From Planctomycetia bacterium (GTDB taxonomy: Bacteria; Planctomycetota; Brocadiia; Brocadiales; Brocadiaceae), in the NCBI GenBank assembly GCA_015075005.1, contig JABTVC010000004.1, forward strand, positions 62,001 to 126,000: DNA of 64,000 nucleotides, given 5' to 3'. The notes beneath the pieces are model-generated. The model searched no databases, had not been told where the DNA came from, and was given only the letters and a program-made list of their open reading frames with translations. Both the position numbers and the translations under genes were made by a program. Shown one piece after another: positions 8,837 through 17,129 of this stretch; position 1 is the first letter of the stretch, and each line of letters opens with the position of its first letter.

Positions 8837-9868
8837 ATGAAGACCGGCGTTATTTTAATTTCGCATGGCAGCAAATTAAGCAGCGGCAATGATGGATTAT
8901 TTAAAGTAACAGACATGCTTCGCGCAATGAACCGATGGGATATGGTAGAGGCGGCCTTCCTTCAACTGGCAGAACCCGCATTCCCTGAAGTCGTACAGAA
9001 AATCGTGGAAAGAGGTGCAAACCGCATTGTCGTGATACCCTTACTGCTATTTAAAGGGAATCACGTCTATAAAGACATCCCTGAAATGATTGAAGGAGCA
9101 AAAAAGAACTATCCTCATGTCGAGTTTGTCTATTCTAATAATATTGGTGCCGATGAGCGCATTGCCTTAATCGCAGCAGATCGTATTCACGAGGCATTGG
9201 CAGAAAGAAACTATGGAAACAGACAACGGATTGAACAGCCACAGGCCATTACTGATGAGAGTTTTGAAATCATTGACACCCTGGTTGATTTGGGGTCGGT
9301 GCCTGCACTGCACAGACCAATTATCCAGCGTGTAATACATGCCACCGGCGACACGGAATATGCATATAATTTAATCTTCCATCCTATGGCTGTTGATGCG
9401 GGGATATGCTCACTCAGGAGCGGGAAAAACATTATTACCGATGTGAACATGGTAAAAGCCGGGATTACTAAAGGGCCCGTTGAAAAACTCGGAGGGAAGA
9501 TCGTGTGTAAAATATCGGACAATTCAGTTATCGATGAGGCAAAACGGTTAGGTAAGACACGTGCCGTTGTATCCATGCAACAGTCCGCACATGAAATGAA
9601 AGATGGTATTGTGGTTATCGGCAACGCCCCTACTGCCCTATTTGAGGTTATTGACCTGATAAAAAAAGGGTTGGCACAACCAGCCCTGGTAATCGGTATT
9701 CCCGTAGGCTTTGTGGGAGCGGTTGAGGCAAAGTATGCACTGAAGGACATTTCGGTTACCTATATAACTAATACAAACAGGAAGGGTGGGAGCGCCGCGG
9801 CCGTATCGATTATCAATGCTATCATTAAATTATCAAAAGAATGTAGCGAAGATGAAGAAACTATATAG
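8837..9868 (+). CDS. cbiXC: CbiX-CbiC fusion: sirohydrochlorin cobaltochelatase / cobalt-precorrin-8 methylmutase
   Basis: This 343-aa protein has two enzymes in one chain. Residues 1 to about 120 are a short CbiX (GVILISHGSKLSSGNDGLFK, then VVIPLLLFKGNHVYKDIPEM), which inserts cobalt into sirohydrochlorin. Residues of about 140-330 are CbiC (HATGDTEYAYNLIFHP, ITDVNMVKAGI, VVIGNAPTALFEVIDLIKKG, PVGFVGAVEAK), which shifts a methyl group to form cobyrinate. These are an early and a late step of the anaerobic cobalamin pathway. It is the first gene of a same-strand run with cbiD, cbiE and cbiL. SD AAAGGA precedes the ATG. No cobalamin riboswitch is visible upstream. Confidence 0.92.
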   Translation: MKTGVILISHGSKLSSGNDGLFKVTDMLRAMNRWDMVEAAFLQLAEPAFPEVVQKIVERGANRIVVIPLLLFKGNHVYKDIPEMIEGAKKNYPHVEFVYSNNIGADERIALIAADRIHEALAERNYGNRQRIEQPQAITDESFEIIDTLVDLGSVPALHRPIIQRVIHATGDTEYAYNLIFHPMAVDAGICSLRSGKNIITDVNMVKAGITKGPVEKLGGKIVCKISDNSVIDEAKRLGKTRAVVSMQQSAHEMKDGIVVIGNAPTALFEVIDLIKKGLAQPALVIGIPVGFVGAVEAKYALKDISVTYITNTNRKGGSAAAVSIINAIIKLSKECSEDEETI

Positions 9869-9976
9869 AGTTTATTACTCAATGACATGTTTATCGCAAA
9901 CATACGTAGCATTCGACATGCAGAATAGAAATTAAATTGTTCACCTTAATTCTTTTGTTCTGACTTCTGGTTTCAT

Positions 9977-11245
9977 ATGTCTTTACGAACTGGCTATACT
10001 ACGGGAAGTTGCGCAACTGCCGCGGCAAAGGCAGCGACATTCGGATTATTTAAAGGGAAAATTCCTGATGAGGTAGAAATTGATACGCCAGCAGGCATTA
10101 AGCTGAGACTTAAAATAATCGACAAACGATTAACGGATAATTATGCAGATTGTTCCGTTCTAAAGGATGCGGGGGACGACCCTGATGTGACCAATGGATG
10201 TAAGGTACAGGCACGAGTTGAGCGCACGTCTGGAGAGACCATTGAAATTGATGGCGGCGAAGGCGTTGGTCGTGTCACAAAACCGGGATTACAGGTACCA
10301 GTAGGATATGCAGCGATTAACCCTGTACCGAGAAGTATGATTGAAAATGCAGTAAGAGAAGTTATTGGGCGTAGCACTGGTGCTAAAGTCGTAATCTCTG
10401 TGCCCAATGGAAGGGTCTTAGGTGAGAAGACATTCAATCCCAAGCTCGGGATCCTGGGAGGTATATCTATTATCGGTACCACAGGGATTGTTCGGCCCAT
10501 GTCAGAAGATGCCTTCAAGACCTCTCTGTTGTGCGGACTTGATATTGCCAGGGGAATTGGATATGATACGGTAGTGCTTGTGCCGGGTAATCTGGGTGAA
10601 CGCTCAATGCTGAATCTGATACATATCCCCAAAGACCAGATTATTCAAATAAGTAATTTTGTAGGCTTTATGTTAGAGGCTGCGGGGGAAAGGCATTTTA
10701 AAAAGATCATACTTGCAGGACATCCGGGTAAGTTGGTAAAGTTATTGCGTGGTGATTTTCATACCCACAGCGCCGTCTCCAAGCCTGCAAACGATATCCT
10801 GATAGGTATCATAGAGCAGCAAATACAAAATAGGGGTCAGATGTCAGAGGTCAGAGATCAGAGCAAGAAGGCCAAAGCAAGAAATCTGACACCTGGCACA
10901 CGATCCCAGAACCCTATAAAGGAACCTGCCAAAAACGAAAAGTTTTTACCGGATAATGCCCCCATCGAAGACATCTCCTTATCAAATACAGTACTCAATA
11001 GCCTAAAAGATGTTTCGACCGTTGAAGGAATCATTGAATTATTAAGAGATTATAAAACCTTATGTATCATGGACGATGTTGCAGAAAGAATTGAAGCTAA
11101 GGTACTCGAATTTTACCGGGACAAACAGCCGTTTTTCAAAATAATAGCCGGCATAATTTTATTTGATATGAAGGGCTCACTGGTGGGTATTTCGGATAGT
11201 GCTCAGTCATGGCTGAATCTAACAAAAACAAAGTTATCATCGTAG
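9977..11245 (+). CDS. cbiD: cobalt-precorrin-5B C1-methyltransferase CbiD, with internal insertion
   Basis: This 422-aa enzyme methylates C1 in the ring-contraction stage of anaerobic cobalamin synthesis. The family opening RTGYTTGSCATAAAKAAT is present, with CSVLKDAGDDPDVTNG and VGRVTKPGLQVPVGYAAINP. GHPGKLVKLLRGDFHTHSAV lies near residue 255. After IIEQQIQN (about 285) comes an odd, polar stretch of about 35 residues (RGQMSEVRDQSKKAKARN, TPGTRSQNPIKEPAKN) before the family resumes. It is encoded by repeat-like DNA rich in GGTCAGA and TCTGACA. The family is usually about 360-380 aa. The 3' end overlaps cbiE by 37 nt. Confidence 0.93.
   Translation: MSLRTGYTTGSCATAAAKAATFGLFKGKIPDEVEIDTPAGIKLRLKIIDKRLTDNYADCSVLKDAGDDPDVTNGCKVQARVERTSGETIEIDGGEGVGRVTKPGLQVPVGYAAINPVPRSMIENAVREVIGRSTGAKVVISVPNGRVLGEKTFNPKLGILGGISIIGTTGIVRPMSEDAFKTSLLCGLDIARGIGYDTVVLVPGNLGERSMLNLIHIPKDQIIQISNFVGFMLEAAGERHFKKIILAGHPGKLVKLLRGDFHTHSAVSKPANDILIGIIEQQIQNRGQMSEVRDQSKKAKARNLTPGTRSQNPIKEPAKNEKFLPDNAPIEDISLSNTVLNSLKDVSTVEGIIELLRDYKTLCIMDDVAERIEAKVLEFYRDKQPFFKIIAGIILFDMKGSLVGISDSAQSWLNLTKTKLSS
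10829..10925. repeat. GGTCAGA/TCTGACA repeat inserted in frame within cbiD
   Basis: The DNA reads GGTCAGATGTCAGAGGTCAG, then further on AATCTGACACCTGGCACACG. Direct copies of GTCAGA and an inverted TCTGACA half resemble the tandem spacers often seen between bacterial genes. Here the stretch lies in the open reading frame of cbiD and keeps the frame. Confidence 0.5.
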
Positions 11246-11859
11246 GCTGCGGACCGGGACTAAAATCATATATCTCCCCTAAGGCCCTTTATAATATTAA
11301 AAAGGCAGACATCCTTGTAGGAAGCCGGCGACTATTGAAACTCTTCCCGGGTGTGGTTACTGAAAAGATAATCCTGGAGAAGAATTATAGTATCCTGGTA
11401 AATAGGATTGCAGACTGGAGTGCCACGAAACAGGTCGTGGTACTGGTGAGTGGTGACCCGTGTTTCTTCAGTTATACCAAGATGATTGTAAAGAAGATGG
11501 GACGCGAATCTTGTCTAATCATTCCGGGCATCAGCAGTATGCAACTTGCCTTTGCAGCTGTGGGGGAAAGTTGGGATGATGCCTGCTTTATGAGTTTGCA
11601 CGGCAGAAGTGAAGAATATGCCCAACTCATTAAAAAGGTCAGGGAATATAGTAAGGTTGGAATCCTGACAGACCATAAAAATACCCCTGCCGTTATTGCA
11701 CGACACTTATTAAAAAGTGGAATTCCTGAGAGACAGATGTTTGTGTGTGAGAATCTTTCCCTTCCGGAAGAATCTATTCGTGAGACAGATTTAGTTTCAG
11801 CGGTACACTTAAAAACACAGGGTGCCTCTGTTGTAATTATAAAAAAATATTTACCATGA
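11209..11859 (+). CDS. cbiE: cobalt-precorrin-7 C5-methyltransferase CbiE
   Basis: This 216-aa tetrapyrrole methylase has the N-terminal VIIVGCGPGLKSYISPKAL and the middle motif VVVLVSGDPCFFSYT. IIPGISSMQLAFAAVGESWD and FMSLHGR follow, as in CbiE/CobL N-domains. It lacks the C-terminal CbiT (C15-methyltransferase/decarboxylase) domain found in CobL fusions. No CbiT is visible nearby, so that step must be encoded elsewhere. It overlaps cbiD by 37 nt and cbiL by an ATGA, so translation is likely coupled. Confidence 0.9.
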   Translation: MAESNKNKVIIVGCGPGLKSYISPKALYNIKKADILVGSRRLLKLFPGVVTEKIILEKNYSILVNRIADWSATKQVVVLVSGDPCFFSYTKMIVKKMGRESCLIIPGISSMQLAFAAVGESWDDACFMSLHGRSEEYAQLIKKVREYSKVGILTDHKNTPAVIARHLLKSGIPERQMFVCENLSLPEESIRETDLVSAVHLKTQGASVVIIKKYLP

Positions 11860-12566
11860 AACCCGGCAACTTTTACGGTATCGGCTTAGGCCCCGGCGAT
11901 CCGGAACTCCTCACGATGAAGGCGATTCACACCATTCAAAGGGTGGATTGCATCTATGTTCCAAAGTCCGACATCAAAGAAGGCAGTCTTGCATTGGAGA
12001 TTGTCAAGGATCATGTAAAAGAGAAAAGGGTAATCGAACAGGTCTACCCCATGACAAAAGATAAATCGGTACTGAATACCGCATGGCTCAAAGCTGCTGA
12101 AGAGATTCATACCGAAGTTTCAAAAGGATATGATGTTGCTTATTTAACCTTGGGGGATCCGTTGACATTTAGCACCTATATTTATTTGCTGCGGTATCTA
12201 AGCACCATGCTGCCAGGCCATACAATCCATACAATCCCTGGCATTACTTCGTACAATGCCGCTGCATGCATGGGCAATTATTCTTTATTGACGGGCGATG
12301 AGCGACTAGCAGTAATTCCAGTACCAAAAGATATTACGGAACTGCGTCCCATCTTAGAAGCGTTCGATACCGTGGTTATGATGAAGGTAGCCAAGAAGCT
12401 GGATGAGGTGATTCAATTACTCGAAGAAATGAGGCTCTCAGATAATACTTTATTTGCCTCGTATATCGGACAAAAAGACGCCTGTATTACGTGCGATCTT
12501 GTATCATTAAAAGGCAGTGGAAGGGGATATATGTCCGTGCTGATCGTGAAAAGAACGAAAGATTAA
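11856..12566 (+). CDS. cbiL: precorrin-2/cobalt-factor II C20-methyltransferase CbiL
   Basis: This 236-aa tetrapyrrole methylase methylates C20 of cobalt-factor II. The opening GIGLGPGDPELLTMKAIHTI and the motif VAYLTLGDPLTFSTYIYLL are typical of CbiL/CobI. IPGITSYNAAACMGNYSLL and VVMMKVAKKLDEVIQLLEE complete the fold. It starts in an ATGA overlap with cbiE and is the last gene in the cobalamin run. CbiF, CbiG, CbiH, CbiJ, CbiT and CbiA are not in the window. Confidence 0.93.
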   Translation: MKPGNFYGIGLGPGDPELLTMKAIHTIQRVDCIYVPKSDIKEGSLALEIVKDHVKEKRVIEQVYPMTKDKSVLNTAWLKAAEEIHTEVSKGYDVAYLTLGDPLTFSTYIYLLRYLSTMLPGHTIHTIPGITSYNAAACMGNYSLLTGDERLAVIPVPKDITELRPILEAFDTVVMMKVAKKLDEVIQLLEEMRLSDNTLFASYIGQKDACITCDLVSLKGSGRGYMSVLIVKRTKD

Positions 12567-12650
12567 TCCTTGGTTTTCAAAAATTCTAAAGATTTTTAAA
12601 ACCTTATAACGTTTAATTTTTTTATCAACAAGAAAAGAGGCTATACCCGT

Positions 12651-13232
12651 ATGAAAATACTCTGCATTACCGTATTTTTTGTCATGAGCATTAATTCACT
12701 ACTTATTGCACCTGGTTACGCAGGCTGGAAACCATCGGCAGAAGATGAACCAGGAAAAGTATCGCCGGCAAAAGAGAAACAGTCGTTGCATACGATGGTT
12801 GAAGAAGTTGTTAAAAACTTTAAAATTCACTACCCACAATTAACAGACTATTTTGAAAAGGCTTATGGTTATGCGATATTCCCGACTATTACCAAAGGCG
12901 GTTTCGGTATTGGAGGTGCCCATGGGACTGGTGAAGTGTACGAGAAAGATAATTTTATTGGCACTGCAAGTGTTACGCAAGTGACTATTGGCTTCCAGTT
13001 TGGCGGACAAACATACAGTGAAATTATTTTCTTTAAAGACAAAGAAACCCTCGAAGATTTCAAGGAGGGTACCTTGAAACCTGGCGCTCAAGCATCAGCA
13101 ATTGCTTTAACTGCTGGTGTTTCCACCGATGCTGACTATGATCATGGTGTAGCAATCTTTACCCTGTCGAAAACAGGCCTCATGTATGAGGCGGCGATAG
13201 GAGGACAGAAGTTCAATTTTCAACCAAAATAA
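12651..13232 (+). CDS. SYLF/YSC84-domain lipid-binding protein, secreted
   Basis: This 193-aa protein has an N-terminal signal peptide (hydrophobic core IVFF-like stretch in MKILCITVFFVMSINSLLIA, cleavage probably after PGYA). The mature part carries the SYLF fold: YPQLTDYFEKAYGYAIFPTI, TKGGFGIGGAHGTGEVYEKD, VTIGFQFGGQTYSEIIFF and TKTGLMYEA-like IFTLSKTGLMYEAAIGGQKF. The domain binds phosphoinositides in eukaryotes. The bacterial role is unknown, with membrane or periplasmic binding suspected. It is followed by a convergent msrB. Confidence 0.88.
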   Translation: MKILCITVFFVMSINSLLIAPGYAGWKPSAEDEPGKVSPAKEKQSLHTMVEEVVKNFKIHYPQLTDYFEKAYGYAIFPTITKGGFGIGGAHGTGEVYEKDNFIGTASVTQVTIGFQFGGQTYSEIIFFKDKETLEDFKEGTLKPGAQASAIALTAGVSTDADYDHGVAIFTLSKTGLMYEAAIGGQKFNFQPK

Positions 13233-13340
13233 CAACCTTGTTCCGAATTTTAATTTTGAATTTACCAAAATATAAAGATGATATTTGTTATCAGTGTCAA
13301 GGGACTCTTTTTACTTGTGGCTAAGCCGCAATAGGCGAAA

Positions 13341-13898
13341 TTATTCATCTTTCCTCTTCACAAAGGTTAGTGCACCGGAATTGATGCAATATCGGAGGCC
13401 GGTTGGAGGTGGACCATCATGAAACACGTGTCCGAGATGTGCATCACACCGGCCGCAGGTGACTTCTGTTCTTATCATACCATAGCTCGCGTCTATGGAA
13501 GACTTGACGTTTTGCTCTGAAATCGGCTCCCAAAAGCTTGGCCAGCCTGTCCCGGAATCAAATTTTGATTCTGACCTGAATAATTCATTGCCACAACACA
13601 CACATTGGAATAAACCTATTTCTTTAAACTTGTTGTATTTCCCTGTAAAGGGTGCTTCTGTACCCTTTTTCCTGGCGATCTTATATTGTTCCGGGGTAAG
13701 GAGTCTTTGCCATTCTTCATCGCTTTTGATTATTTTTTCAGGCATGCGCTCCTCTTTCTGATCGAAATTCGCGGAGTTACTTTCTGTCGTCATTACTGTT
13801 TGCTTCTCAATGGTTTTCACTTTATTGCAAACAATCAAGATGATTGAAAACAAAAAAAGAATGAAGAGCGAACAAGTCTTCATAAGTCTATTTACCAT
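13341..13898 (-). CDS. msrB: peptide-methionine (R)-S-oxide reductase MsrB, exported
   Basis: This 185-aa protein has an N-terminal hydrophobic segment ([14 protein letters not shown]), a signal or possible lipoprotein anchor with a weak lipobox ending at Cys24. The MsrB domain follows from about residue 55: [20 protein letters not shown], zinc ligands CVCCGNE and [24 protein letters not shown] and the catalytic Cys in [10 protein letters not shown]. It reduces methionine-R-sulfoxide and here would protect exported proteins. There is no MsrA neighbour. Confidence 0.93.
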   Translation of the reverse strand: MVNRLMKTCSLFILFLFSIILIVCNKVKTIEKQTVMTTESNSANFDQKEERMPEKIIKSDEEWQRLLTPEQYKIARKKGTEAPFTGKYNKFKEIGLFQCVCCGNELFRSESKFDSGTGWPSFWEPISEQNVKSSIDASYGMIRTEVTCGRCDAHLGHVFHDGPPPTGLRYCINSGALTFVKRKDE

Positions 13899-14002
13899 GA
13901 GAGACTATCCTAACCTAATCCCGGCAGTAAAGATAACCGGGATAACAAGCCCGTTCATCTCGCCCACGATGTGCATCACCAGCATGTACGACAAATATCA
14001 GT

Positions 14003-14428
14003 TTACTCATCAGAACGCAGCACAGACCGTCGCATACGCTTTGCATTGCCTCGATGATGTTTGGATTCAAAACGACGCTTCTTCGATGCCAGCGTAGGCC
14101 GTGTTTGCCGGCGAGTTTTTGGTTTTTCAGCTGCCTTGCGCAGCAATTCAACAAAACGGCCGATTGCGTCCTGACGATTTCGTTCTTGTGTCCGGAAACG
14201 CCTGGCAGCGATAATGAGTATGCCTTCTTCGGTAATGCGCCTGCCGGAAAGACGTACTAACCGTTCACGAACATCATCAGAAAAAGAGGGAGAATTACGC
14301 ACATTGAAACGAAGCTGTACGGCCGTGGCTACCTTGTTGACATTCTGTCCACCCGGGCCAGAAGCACAGATGAATTCAAGATGGATTTCGCCTTCGTCAA
14401 TTGCAATAGTGCGTGTGACCTTAATCAC
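14003..14428 (-). CDS. arfB: alternative ribosome-rescue factor ArfB (peptidyl-tRNA hydrolase)
   Basis: This 141-aa protein carries the release-factor GGQ loop in CASGPGGQNVNKVATAVQLR (about residues 21-40). It has a basic C-terminal tail (KKRRFESKHHRGNAKRMRR) that inserts into the empty mRNA channel of stalled ribosomes. It lacks the codon-recognition domains of RF1/RF2, and its length is normal for ArfB/YaeJ. It frees ribosomes stuck on non-stop mRNAs. It stands alone between msrB and the cyclophilin gene on the same strand. Confidence 0.93.
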   Translation of the reverse strand: MIKVTRTIAIDEGEIHLEFICASGPGGQNVNKVATAVQLRFNVRNSPSFSDDVRERLVRLSGRRITEEGILIIAARRFRTQERNRQDAIGRFVELLRKAAEKPKTRRQTRPTLASKKRRFESKHHRGNAKRMRRSVLRSDE

Positions 14429-14512
14429 GTCTCTTAATTTCCTTCCATTTAATGATCAAACCGAAAAAACAGTTTTCGTGTATCTGATGAATCACGGTAC
14501 TCGTGCGCATTG

Positions 14513-15013
14513 TCAGTTCGAAATCTTTTCGCTCTCACAAATCGTTACCTTTGTCATTGTATCGCCTTGACGAATTGCGTTTACAACATCCTGACCACTG
14601 ATTACTTTGCCAAATACCGTATGCATGCCGTTAAGATGGGGCTGTGGTGAATGGGTTATAAAAAATTGGCTGCCATTGGTGTTTGGCCCGGCATTAGCCA
14701 TTGAAATCACACCGGTGTCGTGGGTCAGTGGATTCCCTTTTATTTCATCTTCAAACTTGTATCCAGGCCCTCCCCTACCCGTGCCGGTGGGGTCACCTCC
14801 CTGAATCATGAAGTTGCTGATTACCCGGTGAAATTGTATGCCATCATAGAAGCCCTCCCGGGTTAAAAAGACAAAATTATTAACGGTTTTCGGGGCATTT
14901 TTGGGAAAGAACTCTATCTCAATTGCGCCTCTGTTTGTCTCAATTGTTGCATGATAGGTCTTCTCTGGGTCGATCTTCATTGCCGGTGGGCTGCTCCACT
15001 CTTTCTTCGACAC
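14513..15013 (-). CDS. cyclophilin-type peptidyl-prolyl cis-trans isomerase
   Basis: This 166-aa cyclophilin has no signal peptide. It has the catalytic Arg region [45 protein letters not shown] and [14 protein letters not shown]. It catalyses Xaa-Pro isomerisation and is probably cytoplasmic. The first 20 residues ([19 protein letters not shown]) are outside the fold. SD AAGGAG-like sequence precedes the ATG. It is likely transcribed alone or with arfB, about 85 bp downstream. Confidence 0.93.
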   Translation of the reverse strand: MSKKEWSSPPAMKIDPEKTYHATIETNRGAIEIEFFPKNAPKTVNNFVFLTREGFYDGIQFHRVISNFMIQGGDPTGTGRGGPGYKFEDEIKGNPLTHDTGVISMANAGPNTNGSQFFITHSPQPHLNGMHTVFGKVISGQDVVNAIRQGDTMTKVTICESEKISN

Positions 15014-15186
15014 GACAACTCCTTTCTTAACAATATGTAAAATTAGTTATCTGCGCACACATATAATATTTTGTACCTTCATGTCAGACACTCGTCTATA
15101 ATTTTGGAAATTATATCACTTCAAAAACCTTAACGCAACGTCAATAAAATCTAAAAAAGGTTACTTAGGCACTACCTATACAGTCA

Positions 15187-15753
15187 ATGGTTGAAATTGT
15201 TTGTCTTTGGTGTTTAGGAAATCATTTCACCAAAAAATTCATACCAGAAGATGCGGTGATGATGATGCTTGATGATGCACAATCAATTATTATTCCTGGT
15301 CACGGTCTTGCACTTGCTCAGGCACAACATATTCTCCATACTTTGGAGAAGGCACTTATCAAGAAAGGCGCTCGCGTCCGTTACGCTATACATCCTTGTG
15401 CAGGGCGTAAGCCCGGGCATATGAATATCCTGCTAACAGAAGTAAAGGTGCCACACGACCTTCTTTTCGACCTGGATGCGATAAACGATGATTTTCAAAA
15501 TACCGATGTTGCATTAATTGTTGGCGCTAACGATATTATTAATAGCGAAGCATGTGCTGTTAATAATTCCCCCTTGTACGGCATGTCCGTCCTCAATGCA
15601 GACAAAGCCAGGACTGTAATCGTGTGTAAGAGGAGTCTAAAGCCAGGATTTTCAGGTGTAGACAACAAAATATTTTATAACCCGAAAACGCGGATGATTT
15701 TTGGTGATGCTAAGGAAAGTATTGCCGAAATGCTAAAGTTGTTGAACACATGA
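15187..15753 (+). CDS. orphan NADP-binding domain III of NAD(P) transhydrogenase beta subunit (PntB C-terminus)
   Basis: This 188-aa protein matches only the C-terminal, matrix-facing domain III of PntB. It shows IIIPGHGLALAQAQHILHTL, VRYAIHPCAGRKPGHMNILL, the NADP-binding VALIVGANDIINSEACAVNN, PLYGMSVLNADKARTVIV and NPKTRMIFGDAKES. The membrane domain II normally joined to it is absent: upstream is about 170 bp of AT-rich DNA and then the divergent cyclophilin gene. PntA is absent too. Either a relic of a lost pntB or a free-standing NADP(H)-binding protein. The reading frame is intact and the key motifs are conserved, which favours function. Confidence 0.8.
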   Translation: MVEIVCLWCLGNHFTKKFIPEDAVMMMLDDAQSIIIPGHGLALAQAQHILHTLEKALIKKGARVRYAIHPCAGRKPGHMNILLTEVKVPHDLLFDLDAINDDFQNTDVALIVGANDIINSEACAVNNSPLYGMSVLNADKARTVIVCKRSLKPGFSGVDNKIFYNPKTRMIFGDAKESIAEMLKLLNT

Positions 15754-15864
15754 CCCGAAAAGGCGCATTTCAATGACCGCTTATTTCTTGTGTGAATCGT
15801 TATTCCAACATGATGCAATCATGTAACCGGCAAAAGATACGGTATTACCTATCGCTTATCCATG

Positions 15865-16926
15865 CTACTGTTTGTATGGTTTTGACACCCCTGCTTCGTG
15901 AAATGTGGCCATTTCATGTAACAATTTCACTCCCGCTTCTACCAGGTTTATACCCAGCGCCGCGCCGGTTCCTTCACCTAACCTCATGTTTAAATCTAGC
16001 AAAGGAGATTTGTTCAGCAGGTTTAACATGACCCTGTGTCCCTTTTCTCCTGATACATGGGAGGCTATTAAATATTTATTTACTTTAGGTTCGATTGCGT
16101 GGGCAATTAAAGCGCCCGCTGTTGAAATAAAACCATCAAGAACTACCGGAATACGGTAGCGCGCAGCACCTAAACATAAACCGGCAAGACCTCCAATCTC
16201 ATACCCGCCAACCTTTGCCAATACATCTATTGCGTCGCCTGGATTGGGCTGATTTACATCGATTGCTTTTTTTATCACACGAATTTTCCTCTGTACCGAT
16301 TCTTCATCTAATCCTGTACCACTGCCTGTTGCCAAAACAACATCCATCCTGCCCAAAACAGAGAGTATTGCGCTACTCGATGTCGTGTTGGCAATTCCCA
16401 TGTCGCCCGTGCCAACAATATCAATTCCTTCTACAAGTTCTTCCTCAATCAATTCGATGCCGGCTTCGATAGACCGAATAGCAGATTCCCTCGACATTGC
16501 TGGTCCTATCGCCATATTATTTGTACCGAGTCCGACCTTCTTTATCTTTAAAAGAGGATGTGTCTTCAGGTACGATGCAACCCCGCAATCGACTACAATC
16601 ACCTTTGCGCCGGTATGACGTGCCAAAACATTGATAGCCGCCCCCCCTTCTATAAAATTTTGCACCATTTGACCTGTAACTTGTTGAGGGAAAGCGCTGA
16701 CACCTTCTTGCACAACGCCATGGTCTCCTGCCATGGTAAATATCTTTTTGTGTACGATTTTACAGCTAATGCTATCCTTTATTGATGCGTAGAGTGTTGC
16801 TAGCTCTTCCAGCCGTCCAAGGCTACCCCGCGGTATGGCAAATGCTCTAAATTTTGCCTGAATATCCCCCATGGGGTCTATCAAAACATCTTCTATATGC
16901 TCTAAGGTTTGTTTTAAAAGTTTCAT
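15865..16926 (-). CDS. cobT: nicotinate-nucleotide-dimethylbenzimidazole phosphoribosyltransferase CobT
   Basis: This 353-aa enzyme makes alpha-ribazole phosphate, the lower ligand precursor of cobalamin, from nicotinate mononucleotide and a benzimidazole. Motifs include IPRGSLGRLEELATLYASIK, TMAGDHGVVQEGVSAFPQQV, VGTGDMGIANTTSSSAIL and the catalytic Glu region MRLGEGTGAALGINLVEAG. The length is typical. It is separate from the cbi operon (3 kb away, opposite strand) but serves the same pathway. Confidence 0.95.
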   Translation of the reverse strand: MKLLKQTLEHIEDVLIDPMGDIQAKFRAFAIPRGSLGRLEELATLYASIKDSISCKIVHKKIFTMAGDHGVVQEGVSAFPQQVTGQMVQNFIEGGAAINVLARHTGAKVIVVDCGVASYLKTHPLLKIKKVGLGTNNMAIGPAMSRESAIRSIEAGIELIEEELVEGIDIVGTGDMGIANTTSSSAILSVLGRMDVVLATGSGTGLDEESVQRKIRVIKKAIDVNQPNPGDAIDVLAKVGGYEIGGLAGLCLGAARYRIPVVLDGFISTAGALIAHAIEPKVNKYLIASHVSGEKGHRVMLNLLNKSPLLDLNMRLGEGTGAALGINLVEAGVKLLHEMATFHEAGVSKPYKQ

Positions 16927-17129
16927 GTAAAATGGTTTTAAAACTCCGCTATTTAATGAGTTATGATATAGTTTTAATCTAAAGTAATTTAACGTTTTAC
17001 CGATAATTACACAATAAACGATATAGTATTACCCTATAAATAATTTATTTTACATCGGTTCGTTGTAACTCATGCCTGCACTATGGCGAATTTTATATAC
17101 ACACATAGGATATTTCAAGCAAATTTAAT

